Shown: piece after piece, positions 18,964 to 28,943 of the stretch
Layout: every line of letters starts with the position of its first letter
Numbering within the stretch: the stretch's first letter is position 1
NCBI RefSeq assembly: GCF_006970865.1
Contig: NZ_CP035503.1
Location: 2,307,001-2,371,000, forward strand
DNA: 64,000 nt
Source: Rhodoferax sediminis
GTDB lineage: Bacteria; Pseudomonadota; Gammaproteobacteria; Burkholderiales; Burkholderiaceae_C
Direction: 5' to 3'
The notes under the pieces: model-generated
Seen by the model: the letters and a program-made list of their open reading frames with translations, nothing else
What the model was told of the DNA's origin: nothing
The model's database searches: none
Position numbers and translations under genes: made by a program

Positions 18964-21327
18964 CTAGCGCGGCTTTTTGTTCAAATTTCCGGCGGACTTC
19001 GCCGCGCCCATGGCGCGTGGCGGCAGGCCGGTGTGCTGCGTCAGCAGCTTGCCGCGGCCGGGCTGGACCCGGCCCAGCGCCACCTTGTCAGTGGCCACCG
19101 TGGAGTTCTTGCGCCTCGCGCTGGTGTAGCCGCCGTCGCTCAAAGGCTGAAAGGTCGGGATCAGGTGCTGCTTGCCGTTGCCGATCAAATCGGCGCGGCC
19201 CAGGGCTTTGAGCGCTTCCCGCAGCAGCGGCCAGTTGTTCGGGTCGTGGTAGCGCAAGAACGCCTTGTGCAGGCGCCGGCGCCGCTCGCCGCGCACGATG
19301 TCCACCGTCTCGCTGGCCTCAAGACTGCGCGTGACCTTGCGCAGCGGATTCTTGCTGGTGTGGTACATCGCCGTGGCCGTGGCCATCGGAGACGGATAGA
19401 AGGTCTGCACCTGGTCGGCGCGAAAGCCGTTTTTCTTCAGCCACACGGCCAGGTTCATCATGTCTTCGTCGCTGGTGCCGGGGTGCGCCGCGATGAAGTA
19501 GGGAATCAGGTACTGCTTTTTGCCGGCCTCGAGGCTGTATTTCTCGAACAGCGTCTTGAACTTGTCGTAGTTGCCGATGCCGGGCTTCATCATCTTCGAC
19601 AAGGGCCCCTGCTCGGTGTGCTCGGGCGCGATCTTGAGGTAGCCGCCCACGTGGTGCGTCACCAGCTCCTTCACGTACTCGGGCGACTTGATCGCCAGGT
19701 CATAACGCAGCCCGGAGCTGATCAAAATCTTCTTGACGCCCTTGAGTGCGCGCGCGCGCCGGTACATCTTGATCAGCGGCGCATGGTCGGTGTTGAGGTT
19801 CTGGCACACGTCGGGGTACACGCACGACGGCTTGCGGCAGGCGGCCTCAATCTCGGGCGACTTGCAGCCGATGCGGTACATGTTGGCGGTCGGCCCGCCC
19901 AGGTCGGAAATGGTGCCGGTAAAGCCCGCCACCTTGTCGCGGATGTCTTCGATCTCGCGGATCACCGAGTCTTCCGAGCGGCTCTGGATCACGCGGCCCT
20001 CGTGCTCGGTGATGGAGCAGAAGGTGCAGCCGCCAAAGCAGCCGCGCATGATGTTGACGGAAAAGCGGATCATCTCCCATGCCGGGATCTTGGTCGCGCC
20101 GTCATGGCTGCCGCGCTCGTCCGCGTAGGCCGGGTGTGGCGAGCGCGCGTACGGCAGGTCGAACACGAAGTCCATTTCCGCCGTGGTCAAGGGAATCGGC
20201 GGCGGCGTGAGCCACACCTCGCGCGCCGTCGCACCCTCGCCATGCGCCTGCACCAGTGCGCGCGCGTTGCCAGGGTTGGTTTCCAGATGCAGCACGCGGT
20301 TGGCATGGGCGTACAGCACCGGATCGCTCTTGACCTGTTCGTACGACGGCAGGCGAATGACGGTGTGGTCGCGTGGCGGCACCTTGAGCTTGCCGGTAGT
20401 CGTGGCCGTGGAGCCGGCTTTGGGCGCCAGGCTGGGGAAGAAGGTGATCGGCTGGATGGCGGGGTTGGCCTGCGCCGTCGCGCCCGGCTTCTCGCCGTCT
20501 TCCTTCGCACAGGTGGCGCCCTGCCCGGCCGCCTGCTCCGAGGTGTTCTGGTACGGGTTGATGTGCGACTCGACGCGGCCCGGCGTGTCCACCGAGGTCG
20601 AATCGATCTCGAACCAGCCGGGCGGCGTGCCGCGGCGGATGAACGAGGTGCCGCGCACGTCGGTGATGTCCGCCACCGGCTCCCTGGCGGCGAGCCGGTG
20701 CGCGATCTCGACAATCGCGCGCTCGGCGTTGCCGTACAGCAGCAGATCGCACTTGGCATCCACCAGGATCGAGCGGCGCACCTTGTCGGACCAGTAGTCG
20801 TAATGCGCGATGCGGCGCAGCGAGCCTTCGATGCCGCCGAGCACGATGGGCACGTCCCTGTAGGCTTCGCGGCAGCGCTGGCTGTACACGATCGCGGCGC
20901 GGTCGGGCCGCTTGCCGCCCACGTCGCCGGGGGTGTAGGCGTCGTCGCTGCGAATCTTGCGATCGGCCGTGTAGCGGTTGATCATCGAGTCCATGTTGCC
21001 GGCGGTCACGCCGAAGAACAGGTTCGGCTTGCCCAGTACCTTGAACGGGTCGGCGCTTTGCCAGTCGGGCTGGGCGATGATGCCGACGCGAAAACCCTGC
21101 GCCTCGAGCATGCGGCCGATCACCGCCATGCCGAAGCTCGGATGATCCACGTACGCGTCGCCGGTGACGATGATGATGTCGCAGCTGTCCCAGCCCAGCA
21201 CCTCCATCTCGGCGCGGCTCATGGGCAGGAATTTGGCCGTGCCAAAGCGGGCCGCCCAGTACTTGCGGTAGCTGGTGAGCGGCTTGGCGGCGCGCGCGAA
21301 AAAGGAGACGTCGATCGGGGCGTTCAT
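18964..21327 (-). CDS. ygiQ: YgiQ-family radical SAM protein
   Basis: 787 residues, slightly longer than usual because of a basic C-terminal tail. The radical SAM cluster motif CFGGCTFCS lies near residue 427, after [10 protein letters not shown]. Family-specific parts are the N-terminal [34 protein letters not shown] and [17 protein letters not shown] and [18 protein letters not shown]. The biochemical role is not established; the family is widespread. The ATG at 21327 matches the conserved N-terminus; the frame stays open to 21471 but lacks family similarity there. It is divergent from trhO. Confidence 0.92.
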   Translation of the reverse strand: MNAPIDVSFFARAAKPLTSYRKYWAARFGTAKFLPMSRAEMEVLGWDSCDIIIVTGDAYVDHPSFGMAVIGRMLEAQGFRVGIIAQPDWQSADPFKVLGKPNLFFGVTAGNMDSMINRYTADRKIRSDDAYTPGDVGGKRPDRAAIVYSQRCREAYRDVPIVLGGIEGSLRRIAHYDYWSDKVRRSILVDAKCDLLLYGNAERAIVEIAHRLAAREPVADITDVRGTSFIRRGTPPGWFEIDSTSVDTPGRVESHINPYQNTSEQAAGQGATCAKEDGEKPGATAQANPAIQPITFFPSLAPKAGSTATTTGKLKVPPRDHTVIRLPSYEQVKSDPVLYAHANRVLHLETNPGNARALVQAHGEGATAREVWLTPPPIPLTTAEMDFVFDLPYARSPHPAYADERGSHDGATKIPAWEMIRFSVNIMRGCFGGCTFCSITEHEGRVIQSRSEDSVIREIEDIRDKVAGFTGTISDLGGPTANMYRIGCKSPEIEAACRKPSCVYPDVCQNLNTDHAPLIKMYRRARALKGVKKILISSGLRYDLAIKSPEYVKELVTHHVGGYLKIAPEHTEQGPLSKMMKPGIGNYDKFKTLFEKYSLEAGKKQYLIPYFIAAHPGTSDEDMMNLAVWLKKNGFRADQVQTFYPSPMATATAMYHTSKNPLRKVTRSLEASETVDIVRGERRRRLHKAFLRYHDPNNWPLLREALKALGRADLIGNGKQHLIPTFQPLSDGGYTSARRKNSTVATDKVALGRVQPGRGKLLTQHTGLPPRAMGAAKSAGNLNKKPR

Positions 21328-21421
21328 AGGTTTTCGGATAACCGGCCAGTGTAAGGGTTCCCTCTGGTCTGCGCACCCTAAATTGCCTCCGTAACGGTAA
21401 TCAGCTGATAAAGTCAAGGCC

Positions 21422-22270
21422 ATGGACCCTGATCTGCCTCCCCACGCCGCCATCCCCGCCGCTTTGGACACCTGTCACGACGCTTTTTACAAGTTCGTGA
21501 CCATTGAGGACCCGGACGCCCTGGTCACCCATTTGCGGGGTATCACCCAGAATCTGCTGGGTAGCGTGCTGGTCGCCAGCGAGGGTATCAACGGCATGCT
21601 GGCAGGGTCCGAGCAAGCCCTGAACACGTTTCGGGCAACGCTCACACAAGACCCCCGCTTTCAGGGCAAATTCGCCGGCATACACTTCAAGCGCAGCCCG
21701 TGCATCACCAAACCCTTCAACAAGCTCAAGATCCACCGCAAAGCCGAAATCGTGCCGCTGGGCATTGAGGGAATCGATGCCACCTGCCGCACCGGCATCA
21801 ACGTCAGCCCGGCCGACTGGCAAAAACTCATCCACGAAGACGATGTGGTCGTGATCGACAACCGCAACAGTTTTGAACACCGGCTGGGCCGGTTCAAGAA
21901 TTCCATCAACCCGCAGGTGGCCAACTTCCGCGACTTTCCCAACTACGTGAAGGACCACATCGAGGACTGGAAGATGGAGGGCAAACGCGTGGCCATGTAC
22001 TGCACCGGCGGCATCCGCTGCGAGAAGACCAGCGCATGGATGATGGATCTGGGCCTGCCCGTGTACCAGCTCGAGGGCGGCATCCTCAACTACTTCATCG
22101 AGATGCCGGACGCGGACAAGGACTGGGAGGGTGAGTGCTTTGTGTTCGACAACCGCATTGCGCTGGACACCCACCTGACTGAAACCGGCACGACACTGGA
22201 AGACGTGTACGACGGCGCGCGCGACGGCGAGTGGCGCCTGCGGCGCGCGCGGCTGCTCGGGGCCGGGTGA
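21422..22270 (+). CDS. trhO: tRNA uridine(34) hydroxylase TrhO (rhodanese family)
   Basis: 282 residues. An N-terminal ferredoxin-like domain ([41 protein letters not shown]) is followed by a rhodanese domain with [17 protein letters not shown] and the active loop [10 protein letters not shown] (Cys at about residue 194). TrhO (YceA) makes 5-hydroxyuridine at the wobble position of tRNA using oxygen, the first step towards 5-oxyacetic acid uridine. It stands alone, divergent from ygiQ. The first ATG at 21422 was taken; no strong ribosome site is seen. Confidence 0.92.
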   Translation: MDPDLPPHAAIPAALDTCHDAFYKFVTIEDPDALVTHLRGITQNLLGSVLVASEGINGMLAGSEQALNTFRATLTQDPRFQGKFAGIHFKRSPCITKPFNKLKIHRKAEIVPLGIEGIDATCRTGINVSPADWQKLIHEDDVVVIDNRNSFEHRLGRFKNSINPQVANFRDFPNYVKDHIEDWKMEGKRVAMYCTGGIRCEKTSAWMMDLGLPVYQLEGGILNYFIEMPDADKDWEGECFVFDNRIALDTHLTETGTTLEDVYDGARDGEWRLRRARLLGAG

Positions 22271-22277
22271 CGCGCGA

Positions 22278-22730
22278 CTATTCGCGCAAAATCATCTGCC
22301 CGCGGATTTCACCGCCTGGATGGGCGGCCGAGTGGACATTCGCATACCACTTGCCGGCCAGCAAATCCGCCGCCTGCTCGGGCGTCAGTGTGGCGTGGCC
22401 TTCGAACGGACTCGTGACCGGGGGCTGGAACGGCAGCGTGACTTTCGCGTTCGCGCCAACAATGGCGGGTCCATGAAAGTGGGCCATGGTCGCTGGGCCG
22501 CTCAGGCCGGTATAAGACACCTTCCACTTCAGCAGCCGGGTATCGGTGTTGAGCTGTGCGTAGACTGTCCCGGTCGCATTCGTCATGACCGGCGGCACCT
22601 CGTTGGCGCCCGTCATGGTGGTGCTGAAGGCGGCGAGGTTGGCATTGGGCCGCAGCACGCTGCAACCGGCAACGGCAAACACGACGGCCGCGGCCGCGAA
22701 AACCGTGCGAATCGAAGGGCGGTGGTTCAT
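22278..22730 (-). CDS. CHRD-domain lipoprotein
   Basis: 150 residues. The N-terminus carries a lipoprotein signal (TVFAAAAVVFAVAGCS, lipobox AGC). The rest is one CHRD domain: FSTTMTGANEVPPVMTNATGT, LKWKVSYTGLSGPATMAHFHGPA, and HATLTPEQAADLLAGKWYANVHSAAHPGGEIRGQ. CHRD domains occur in chordin and in many bacterial exported proteins of unknown role. The ATG at 22730 has AGGAG 9 bases ahead. It is monocistronic, in its own convergent/divergent setting. Confidence 0.88.
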   Translation of the reverse strand: MNHRPSIRTVFAAAAVVFAVAGCSVLRPNANLAAFSTTMTGANEVPPVMTNATGTVYAQLNTDTRLLKWKVSYTGLSGPATMAHFHGPAIVGANAKVTLPFQPPVTSPFEGHATLTPEQAADLLAGKWYANVHSAAHPGGEIRGQMILRE

Positions 22731-22791
22731 GATCAATGGCTCCTGGTTAAACAAGGGGTGGCGCAATGGTAATAGCCTCCCGGTCTGTTTG

Positions 22792-23988
22792 CTACTTCGG
22801 TGCCAGCCGCCACAGCGACGTCACCTCGGCCGCGCGCGCAGCGTGCAGCGGATCGGTGTCATCCAACGCCTTCGGATGCACGGGGCGCGCATCCAGGCGC
22901 CCCAGCACCCTCAGGCCCGCCGCCTCGATCCACGCCGACAATTCATCGCGCGGGCGCAGGCCCAGATGTTCGGCCAGATCGGACAGGATCAGCCAGCCTT
23001 CGCCGCCCGGCTCCAGGTGCGCCGCCAGCCCTTCCAGGAAGCCGCGCAGCATGCGGCTCTCGGGGTCGTACACCGCATGTTCAATGGGCGAACTGGGCCG
23101 CGCCGGAACCCATGGCGGGTTGCAAACGATCAATGCTGCGCGCCCCGGCGCAAACAGGTCGGCCTGCACCACGTCCACCCGGGTAGCAAGTCCCAGTTGC
23201 GCCAGGTTCTCGCGGGCACAGGCCATTGCGCGCGGGTCCTGGTCGGTGGCGACGATGCGCGCCACGCCGCGACGTGCCAGCACCGCCGCGAGCACACCGG
23301 TGCCGGTGCCGATGTCGAAAGCAAGACTGTTCTCATCCATCAAAGCCGGCAATGGTGCGCTCGCCACCAGACCCACGTACTCGCCACGCACCGGCGAATA
23401 CACGCCGTAGTGTGGATAGATGCGCTGGGGCGCCGGGTCGGCCAGCGCCGCAATCTCGACGCCCTTCTTGCGCCACTCGTGCGCGCCGATCAGGCCCAGC
23501 AATTCCCGCAACGAAGTCACGTAGGGCTCGGGTGCCGGGCCATACGCCTCGGTGCAGGCGCGGCGCACATCCGGGGCGCGCCGCAAAGGCAGGTTGTGAC
23601 CCGCGTCGAAGGGCAGCAGCAGCATGCCCAGCGTGCGGGCGCGTTGCGAGCGCGCCAGCCGGTACAGGTTGAAGGCATGCGCGGGCGATACCGGCGCCGG
23701 CGGCGATGCGGTTTGTTGGCGATGCTTGCGCGGCTTGCGGTCAACCCGGCGCGCCAGCGCCTGTAACAACTGGCGTGCATTCTGAAAATCGCCGCGCCAC
23801 AGCATGGCCGTGCCTTCGCAGGCCAGCCGGTAGGCGGCATCGGCGCTCAAAGTATCGTCGGCCAGCACCACGCGCCGGGGCACGGGCGAACCGCTCTCGG
23901 AGCGCCAGCGCGCGCAGCAGACGTGGCCCGCCTCGGTCCAGCTGATGACAGGAGGTTCCACGGGATGCTGGGGCGGACTAGAATTCAA
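22792..23988 (-). CDS. Class I SAM-dependent methyltransferase (HemK/RlmG-like)
   Basis: About 398 residues. An N-terminal domain (DTLSADAAYRLACEGTAMLWRGDFQNARQLLQALARR) precedes a Rossmann methyltransferase with FDIGTGTGVLAAVLARRGVARIVATDQDPRAMACARENL and the catalytic NPPW motif. NPPY/NPPW enzymes methylate amide or exocyclic amino nitrogens in proteins, rRNA or DNA; the target cannot be told. The start is uncertain: TTG at 23988 has GAAGGTG upstream and GTG at 24006 is the alternative. The frame stays open to 24270, which would overlap the small gene on the other strand. Confidence 0.82.
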   Translation of the reverse strand: MNSSPPQHPVEPPVISWTEAGHVCCARWRSESGSPVPRRVVLADDTLSADAAYRLACEGTAMLWRGDFQNARQLLQALARRVDRKPRKHRQQTASPPAPVSPAHAFNLYRLARSQRARTLGMLLLPFDAGHNLPLRRAPDVRRACTEAYGPAPEPYVTSLRELLGLIGAHEWRKKGVEIAALADPAPQRIYPHYGVYSPVRGEYVGLVASAPLPALMDENSLAFDIGTGTGVLAAVLARRGVARIVATDQDPRAMACARENLAQLGLATRVDVVQADLFAPGRAALIVCNPPWVPARPSSPIEHAVYDPESRMLRGFLEGLAAHLEPGGEGWLILSDLAEHLGLRPRDELSAWIEAAGLRVLGRLDARPVHPKALDDTDPLHAARAAEVTSLWRLAPK

Positions 23989-24130
23989 TAAAACACCTTC
24001 ACACACAGAGTGTAGGGCGAGTCCGGCCAGCGCAGGACCTGTCAGCGGGCCCGCACACAGAAACTGCGTTTTTCCTGTCCCGCGGGTGAACGCAGCCACA
24101 CGAAGATCACGGCTAACCAGGAGATCCCTC

Positions 24131-24280
24131 ATGCCAAGATCCAAACCCGATTCAGTCCCGACCCTGCCACCGGACCAGGAACCCGACGACTTGCCGGTGG
24201 AGCCCGACGAAGGCCTTGTACCGCCCGAAGGCATAGAGTCCGACGAAGACCACGAACGCGTCATCAACATGCCCGACTGA
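24131..24280 (+). CDS. Small acidic protein of unknown function
   Basis: 49 residues, MPRSKPDSVP..., rich in Pro, Asp and Glu (LPVEPDEGLVPPEGIESDEDHERVINMPD). No signal peptide or membrane helix. AGGAGA lies 7 bases before the ATG at 24131, which favours real translation. The frame stays open upstream to 23945 but the start is set by the ribosome site. It overlaps no confident gene. Composition suggests an intrinsically disordered protein. Function unknown. Confidence 0.55.
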   Translation: MPRSKPDSVPTLPPDQEPDDLPVEPDEGLVPPEGIESDEDHERVINMPD

Positions 24281-24306
24281 GTCCACGCACCTTCGATGCA
24301 ACAGGC

Positions 24307-25059
24307 TCAGCCGTCCAGCTCCGGATAACGCCGGAAGATACCGTCCTCGTTGAAGGCAATGCGCCGTTCGCTGCCCAGGTAGACGGCAATGCGCGGCCGC
24401 TGCGCCACACCATCGTGCAGCGCGGCCACCCGCGGGGCGTTTTTGAGGGCACGCTTCATCGCCTTGGGGAACGCGTACCGCAAACCTTGCACCAGTTGAA
24501 ACAGCGACAGATCGGCATAGCTCAGGCGCCCGCCCACCAGGTACGGCCCGCCACGCGCACCGCCCACGGGGTTGCTTTCCAGTACTGCTTCGAACCAGTC
24601 CAGGAATTTGGGCAACCGCGTCTTGCGAAAGTCTTGCGCGCGCTGCAGCGCCTGAGGTTTCTGGTCTTCGTAATACAGCGAACTGGCGATCGGGTGATGG
24701 GTGTCATGCACCTCCGTCACCATATCGGCCATGGTGAGCTGGAGCTGGTGCGTCCACAGGCGAGCGGCCTCGCTCTTGCCGACCAGGCCCAGGCGCGGCC
24801 CGAGGTAGAGCAGGATCGCGGCAGTCTGCCCGACGACAAGCCTGCCGTGCTTGAGAAACGGCGGCGCGAATGGTGGGCGCACGAGGCCGGCGTCTTGCCC
24901 GCCGTCAGGCAGAAAGCGCAGCAGCGCCGGCATGCCCCGCCCTTCAGCCGCGCTGCCGCGCGCCACATCCACGTAGTCCGCCCCTGCGGCTTCGAGCGCC
25001 AGCCGCACGAATTCGCCGCGGCCCTGGATCGTGGGCCAGTAATACAACTCATAAGACAT
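24307..25059 (-). CDS. Glutathione S-transferase family protein
   Basis: 250 residues. A thioredoxin-like N-terminal domain opens MSYELYYWPTIQGRGEFVRLALEAAGADYVDV, with the Tyr and RGEFVRL of sigma-like GSTs. VVGQTAAILLYLGPRLGL is the glutathione gamma-glutamyl site. An all-helical C-terminal domain (GGRLSYADLSLFQLVQGLRYAFPKAM) follows. It should conjugate or otherwise use glutathione in the cytoplasm; the substrate is unknown. The ATG at 25059 is preceded by AAAGG. A longer frame to 25158 lacks family similarity at its start. Confidence 0.88.
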   Translation of the reverse strand: MSYELYYWPTIQGRGEFVRLALEAAGADYVDVARGSAAEGRGMPALLRFLPDGGQDAGLVRPPFAPPFLKHGRLVVGQTAAILLYLGPRLGLVGKSEAARLWTHQLQLTMADMVTEVHDTHHPIASSLYYEDQKPQALQRAQDFRKTRLPKFLDWFEAVLESNPVGGARGGPYLVGGRLSYADLSLFQLVQGLRYAFPKAMKRALKNAPRVAALHDGVAQRPRIAVYLGSERRIAFNEDGIFRRYPELDG

Positions 25060-25156
25060 GGCCAAGCCTTTCTGAGCTTCAGATAATGCCCCACTTTCGG
25101 GCGTTCCATCAACAACCGTGACGCGTATGATGGTTGAAATCCTGGAGGATGAATCC

Positions 25157-25183
25157 ATGAGCTCTCACCCCCGCAGCTGTTGA
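25157..25183 (+). other. Possible 8-codon leader peptide upstream of MFS gene
   Basis: ATG at 25157 reads MSSHPRSC then TGA, with GGAGGA ideally placed 7 bases before it. It ends about 80 bases upstream of the MFS start. GTCGAC words at about 25193 and 25221 could form a hairpin in between. A leader peptide is possible, but a chance ORF cannot be excluded. Confidence 0.25.
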
Positions 25184-25263
25184 CGCCCGCAGGGTCGACA
25201 GTGCCTTCTGGGTAACGCAGCCGTCGACATAAGCCCGTTCGCGTAGACGCAATGGAGAACGGC

Positions 25264-26730
25264 ATGAATATCAGCGCTCAACCCAAGGTGCCATACAAAG
25301 GCAACGATCGGCTGCTTTTCGGCATCATCATGGGTGTCATCGCGTTCTGGCTGTTTGCCCAGACGACGCTCAACATTGCGCCCGACATGAGTCGCGACCT
25401 CGGCATGGATGTGAGCATGATGAACGTCGCGGTGGCCATCACCTCGCTGTTCTCGGGGATCTTCATCGTGGTGATGGGCGGCCTGGCCGACCGTGTTGGC
25501 CGGCTGAAGATCACTCGCATTGGCTTTTACCTGAACATCGCCGGCTCGTTGCTGGTGGCCATCACGCCGCAGGGTCAGCTGGCAACACCGGTCCTGCTCG
25601 TGGGCCGCGCGCTGCAAGGCCTGTCGGCCGCCTGCATCATGCCGGCCAGTCTGGCGCTGGTGAAAGCTTTTTGGGACGGTGCCGAACGCCAGCGTGCCAT
25701 CAGCATGTGGTCGATCGGTTCCTGGGGCGGTTCGGGCGTGTGCTCGCTGGTCGGTGGCCTGATGTCGCAGAACTTTGGCTGGCGCTCGATCTTCTGGGTA
25801 GCCATCGCCGTGAGCGCGCTCGGACTGTGGATGATGCGCGGCGCGCCCGAGAGCAAGGCCGAAACCAGGGGCGAGTACAAGTTCGACTTGTCTGGCGTGC
25901 TTGCTTTCATGGTCACTATGGTGGCACTGCAGGTACTGGTGACGCAGGGCAACAAGCTGGGTTGGACCAGCCCGATTAGCCTGGGTCTCCTGGCGGCAAC
26001 GGCGGCTTTCGGCTGGCTGTTTTTCCGCATCGAGGACAAGGCCTCCAACGCGTTCTTCGACTTCGGCCTGTTCAAAAACGCGACCTACACCGGCGCGACG
26101 ATCTCCAATTTCCTGGTTAACGGTACTGCGGGCACGCTGATCGTGTCGCTGCAACTGGTGCAGCTCGGTGGCAATATGAACGCCCAACAGGCAGGCTTTC
26201 TGACGCTGGGCTATGCGATTGCCATCATCGCCTTCATCCGCGTGGGCGAAAAACTGCTGCAACGCTTCGGCCCGCGCAAGCCGATGATCTGGGGCTGCCT
26301 GATTACGGGCCTGGCGATCCTGATGGTGTCGCCCGCCAACCTCCTGCTGTCACACTACAAGATCCTCGCGAGCGCCGGCTACACGCTGTTCGGTGTCGGT
26401 CTGGCGTTCTATGCCACCCCCTCGACCGATGCGGCGCTATCGAACCTGCCAGCTGCCCAGGCGGGTTCGGGTTCGGGCATCTACAAGATGGCTTCGTCGC
26501 TCGGCGCCGCCTTTGGCGTGGCGATTTCAGCCGCCATTTTCACCGCGCTGAGTGGTAACAGTTCGAGCGTGAACTGGCTGGACGGCGTGATCACCTTCAG
26601 TGGCCGCCAGGACAACCTGGCCGTGCGGGAGGCCGCCATCGTTGCGCTGGGCTTCAACGTGTTGATGATCGTGATGGCCATCATCTCAATCATGCTCACG
26701 GTGCCCAAGGGGACGAAGGCGCAGGCCTGA
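25264..26730 (+). CDS. MFS transporter, DHA2 (14-helix) type
   Basis: 488 residues with about 14 hydrophobic segments. Motif A-like GGLADRVGRLKITRIGFYL and motif C-like GRALQGLSAACIMPASLALV identify the DHA2 branch (EmrB/SmvA-like). The ATG at 25264 is preceded by GGAG; an ATG four codons earlier is in frame. An M20 amidohydrolase gene follows after 95 bases, so the two may work on one compound, for example exporting or importing an N-acyl amino acid conjugate. That link is inferred from adjacency. Confidence 0.88.
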   Translation: MNISAQPKVPYKGNDRLLFGIIMGVIAFWLFAQTTLNIAPDMSRDLGMDVSMMNVAVAITSLFSGIFIVVMGGLADRVGRLKITRIGFYLNIAGSLLVAITPQGQLATPVLLVGRALQGLSAACIMPASLALVKAFWDGAERQRAISMWSIGSWGGSGVCSLVGGLMSQNFGWRSIFWVAIAVSALGLWMMRGAPESKAETRGEYKFDLSGVLAFMVTMVALQVLVTQGNKLGWTSPISLGLLAATAAFGWLFFRIEDKASNAFFDFGLFKNATYTGATISNFLVNGTAGTLIVSLQLVQLGGNMNAQQAGFLTLGYAIAIIAFIRVGEKLLQRFGPRKPMIWGCLITGLAILMVSPANLLLSHYKILASAGYTLFGVGLAFYATPSTDAALSNLPAAQAGSGSGIYKMASSLGAAFGVAISAAIFTALSGNSSSVNWLDGVITFSGRQDNLAVREAAIVALGFNVLMIVMAIISIMLTVPKGTKAQA

Positions 26731-26825
26731 ATTCTCTATCCTCATGTCAAGCGCCGACCATTTGTTCTCAAGCACGCTTTCTGTCAGACTTCTTTCAACT
26801 TCACTTCGCCACTTCTGGAGCCATC

Positions 26826-28094
26826 ATGAATGCCCTCACCCAAGCGCTCGCCTCCGCCGAACCCGGCTTGATGACCAATCTCGAAGCTCTTTACAAGGAC
26901 ATCCATCAGCATCCCGAGTTGTCGATGCAGGAAGTTCGCACCGCGAAGATCGTCGCCGACGAGATGGAGGGTCTGGGCTACGAGGTGACGCGCAACATCG
27001 GCGTGACCGGCGTGGTGAGTGTGATGAAAAATGGCACCGGCCCGACCGTGATGCTGCGCGCCGACATGGATGCGCTGCCGATGGCCGAAAACACCGGGCT
27101 GCCCTATGCCAGCACCGTGACGGCGCGCGACGCGGACGGCGTCGAGGTTGGCGTTGCGCACTCGTGCGGCCACGACATGCACGTGACCTGGATGATCGGT
27201 GCCGCGCGCATCCTGTCCACGAATCGCGCCGCCTGGCGCGGCACGCTGATGATCGTGTTCCAGCCGGGCGAGGAAACGGCCGAAGGCGCCAGCGCCATGG
27301 TGCGCGACTGGGGCGAGAGCCGCTTCCCAAAGCCCGACATCATCCTGGGCCAGCACGTGATGGTCGGTGTGGCCGGCACCGTGAACTACCGTCCCGGCGT
27401 CACGCTGTCGGCCGGAGACAGCCTGAAGATCAAACTGTTCGGGCGCGGCTCACACGGCTCCCAGCCACAGACCTCGATCGATCCGGTGATCGTGGCTGCC
27501 GCGACTACGCTGCGCCTGCAGACCATCGTCTCGCGGGAGATCGCACCGACTGAGCCGGCGGTGCTCACGATAGGCTCGCTGCAGGCCGGCACCAAGGAAA
27601 ACATTATCCCCGACGACGCCACCATCAAGCTGAACATGCGCACCTTCAGCGAGGACACGCGCGAGTACATGCTCAAGTCGATCCGCCGCATCTGCTGCGC
27701 CGAATGCGACGCCTCCGGTGCGGAGCGCCCGCCCGAGTTCACCACCATCAACAGCTACCCGCTGACCGAAAACGACCTGGTCACTACGCAAAGGGTGGCA
27801 CAGGCGTTCGGCCACCAGTTTGGCAAGAACGCCTCGCTGGCGCCCAGTCCGGCGTCGGCCAGCGAAGACTTCAGCATTTTCGGCCGCACCTGGGGCGTGC
27901 CCTATGTGTTCTGGTTCGTCGGCGGTACCGACGCGGCGGTCTACGCCAAAGCCAAACAGGACAAGGCCGTCAACAAGATCCCCAGCAACCACTCGCCGAA
28001 GTTTGCGCCGCAGATCCACCCGACGCTCGAGACCGGCTTGCAGGCCATGCTGACCGCCGCCAGCGCGTGGCTGTGCGCTGGCACCGCGGCCTGA
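26826..28094 (+). CDS. M20-family amidohydrolase (hippurate/N-acyl amino acid hydrolase type)
   Basis: 422 residues. Family marks are IHQHPELSMQEVRTAKIVADEMEGLGYEV, LRADMDALPM, the metal motif SCGHDMHVTWMIGAA, FQPGEETAEGASAMV with the catalytic Glu, a dimerisation domain with SHGSQPQTSIDPV, and PASASEDFSIF near the C-terminus with another ligand. These enzymes cleave N-acyl amino acids such as hippurate or indoleacetyl-amino acids in the cytoplasm. The start has TTCTGGAG upstream. It is grouped with the MFS carrier. The substrate is not defined by sequence alone. Confidence 0.9.
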   Translation: MNALTQALASAEPGLMTNLEALYKDIHQHPELSMQEVRTAKIVADEMEGLGYEVTRNIGVTGVVSVMKNGTGPTVMLRADMDALPMAENTGLPYASTVTARDADGVEVGVAHSCGHDMHVTWMIGAARILSTNRAAWRGTLMIVFQPGEETAEGASAMVRDWGESRFPKPDIILGQHVMVGVAGTVNYRPGVTLSAGDSLKIKLFGRGSHGSQPQTSIDPVIVAAATTLRLQTIVSREIAPTEPAVLTIGSLQAGTKENIIPDDATIKLNMRTFSEDTREYMLKSIRRICCAECDASGAERPPEFTTINSYPLTENDLVTTQRVAQAFGHQFGKNASLAPSPASASEDFSIFGRTWGVPYVFWFVGGTDAAVYAKAKQDKAVNKIPSNHSPKFAPQIHPTLETGLQAMLTAASAWLCAGTAA

Positions 28095-28205
28095 GGAGAC
28101 CTCTCGTGGTGATGTGGTAGCCGACCGCCTCCATCTGCATTGCCATCCGACGCCCGTCACTATGCTACGCGGCGGGAGCCCGCGTTTTTCTCTCGAACCG
28201 AACCC

Positions 28206-28880
28206 ATGAACATCCACGAATTGGCCCTTGCCGGCCTGAACGACCACCGCCTGTTCACCATTCTCGATCTCGCAGGCACATTTGCTTTTGCCATCAGCGG
28301 CGCCGTTGCTGCCAAGCAGCGCAACCTGGACCTGTTCGGCATCGTCGTCATTGCCTACAGCGTGGCGTGCGGCGGCGGCATCGTGCGCGACCTGTGCATT
28401 GGTGCCATTCCACCGGCAGGATTAGCCAACTGGCGCTATCTGATGGTGGCCCTCGTGGCCGTATTGGTGACGCTTGGCGCCTACTCGCAGGTGCAGCGCC
28501 TGAACCAGCCCGTGCTGCTGTTCGACGCTGTGGGGCTGGGCCTGTTTGCCGTGTCCGGCGCGCAAAAGGCGCTGCTGTATGGCCACAACGCCGAGGTTGC
28601 CATCCTCCTCGGAACGACCACTGCGGTCGGCGGCGGCGTGATACGCGACGTGCTGCTGACCCGGGTTCCCGTCATCCTGCAGCGGGAGATCTATGCGTCC
28701 GCGGCATTGGCGGGCGCCGTGATCGAGGTGGGCGCCCGGACCCTGGGCTGGGCCACCGACTGGAGTCCCTGGCTCGCCATGGCGGTGTGCATCGGCCTGC
28801 GCTACCTCTCGCTTCAGTATCACTGGCACCTGCCCACCTACGCGGACAGCAGAATCGAAAAAGAGCCACCCGTCCAATGA
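28206..28880 (+). CDS. TRIC/UPF0126 family inner-membrane protein
   Basis: 224 residues with about seven membrane segments built from two repeats. The first reads LDLAGTFAFAISGAVAAKQRNLDLFGIVVIAYSVACGGGIVRDLCIG; the second reads FDAVGLGLFAVSGAQKALLYGHNAEVAILLGTTTAVGGGVIRDVLL. The GGG-x-x-RD motif in both halves is the family signature. Prokaryotic TRIC proteins form trimeric cation channels. ATG 28206 was chosen since homology begins there; the ribosome site is weak. Confidence 0.88.
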   Translation: MNIHELALAGLNDHRLFTILDLAGTFAFAISGAVAAKQRNLDLFGIVVIAYSVACGGGIVRDLCIGAIPPAGLANWRYLMVALVAVLVTLGAYSQVQRLNQPVLLFDAVGLGLFAVSGAQKALLYGHNAEVAILLGTTTAVGGGVIRDVLLTRVPVILQREIYASAALAGAVIEVGARTLGWATDWSPWLAMAVCIGLRYLSLQYHWHLPTYADSRIEKEPPVQ

Positions 28881-28943
28881 CCCCGCGGTCCGGCCCCGGA
28901 TAAGCCGAGCCCTTGCCCGCCTGGTGGCGTCGCGCAACGACCG

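Noticed and set aside
19033..21354. 773-codon open frame on the plus strand
   Set aside because: Antisense to ygiQ, whose motifs are unmistakable. The long frame results from high GC at third positions; the translation is rich in Arg/Ala/His/Val without domains.
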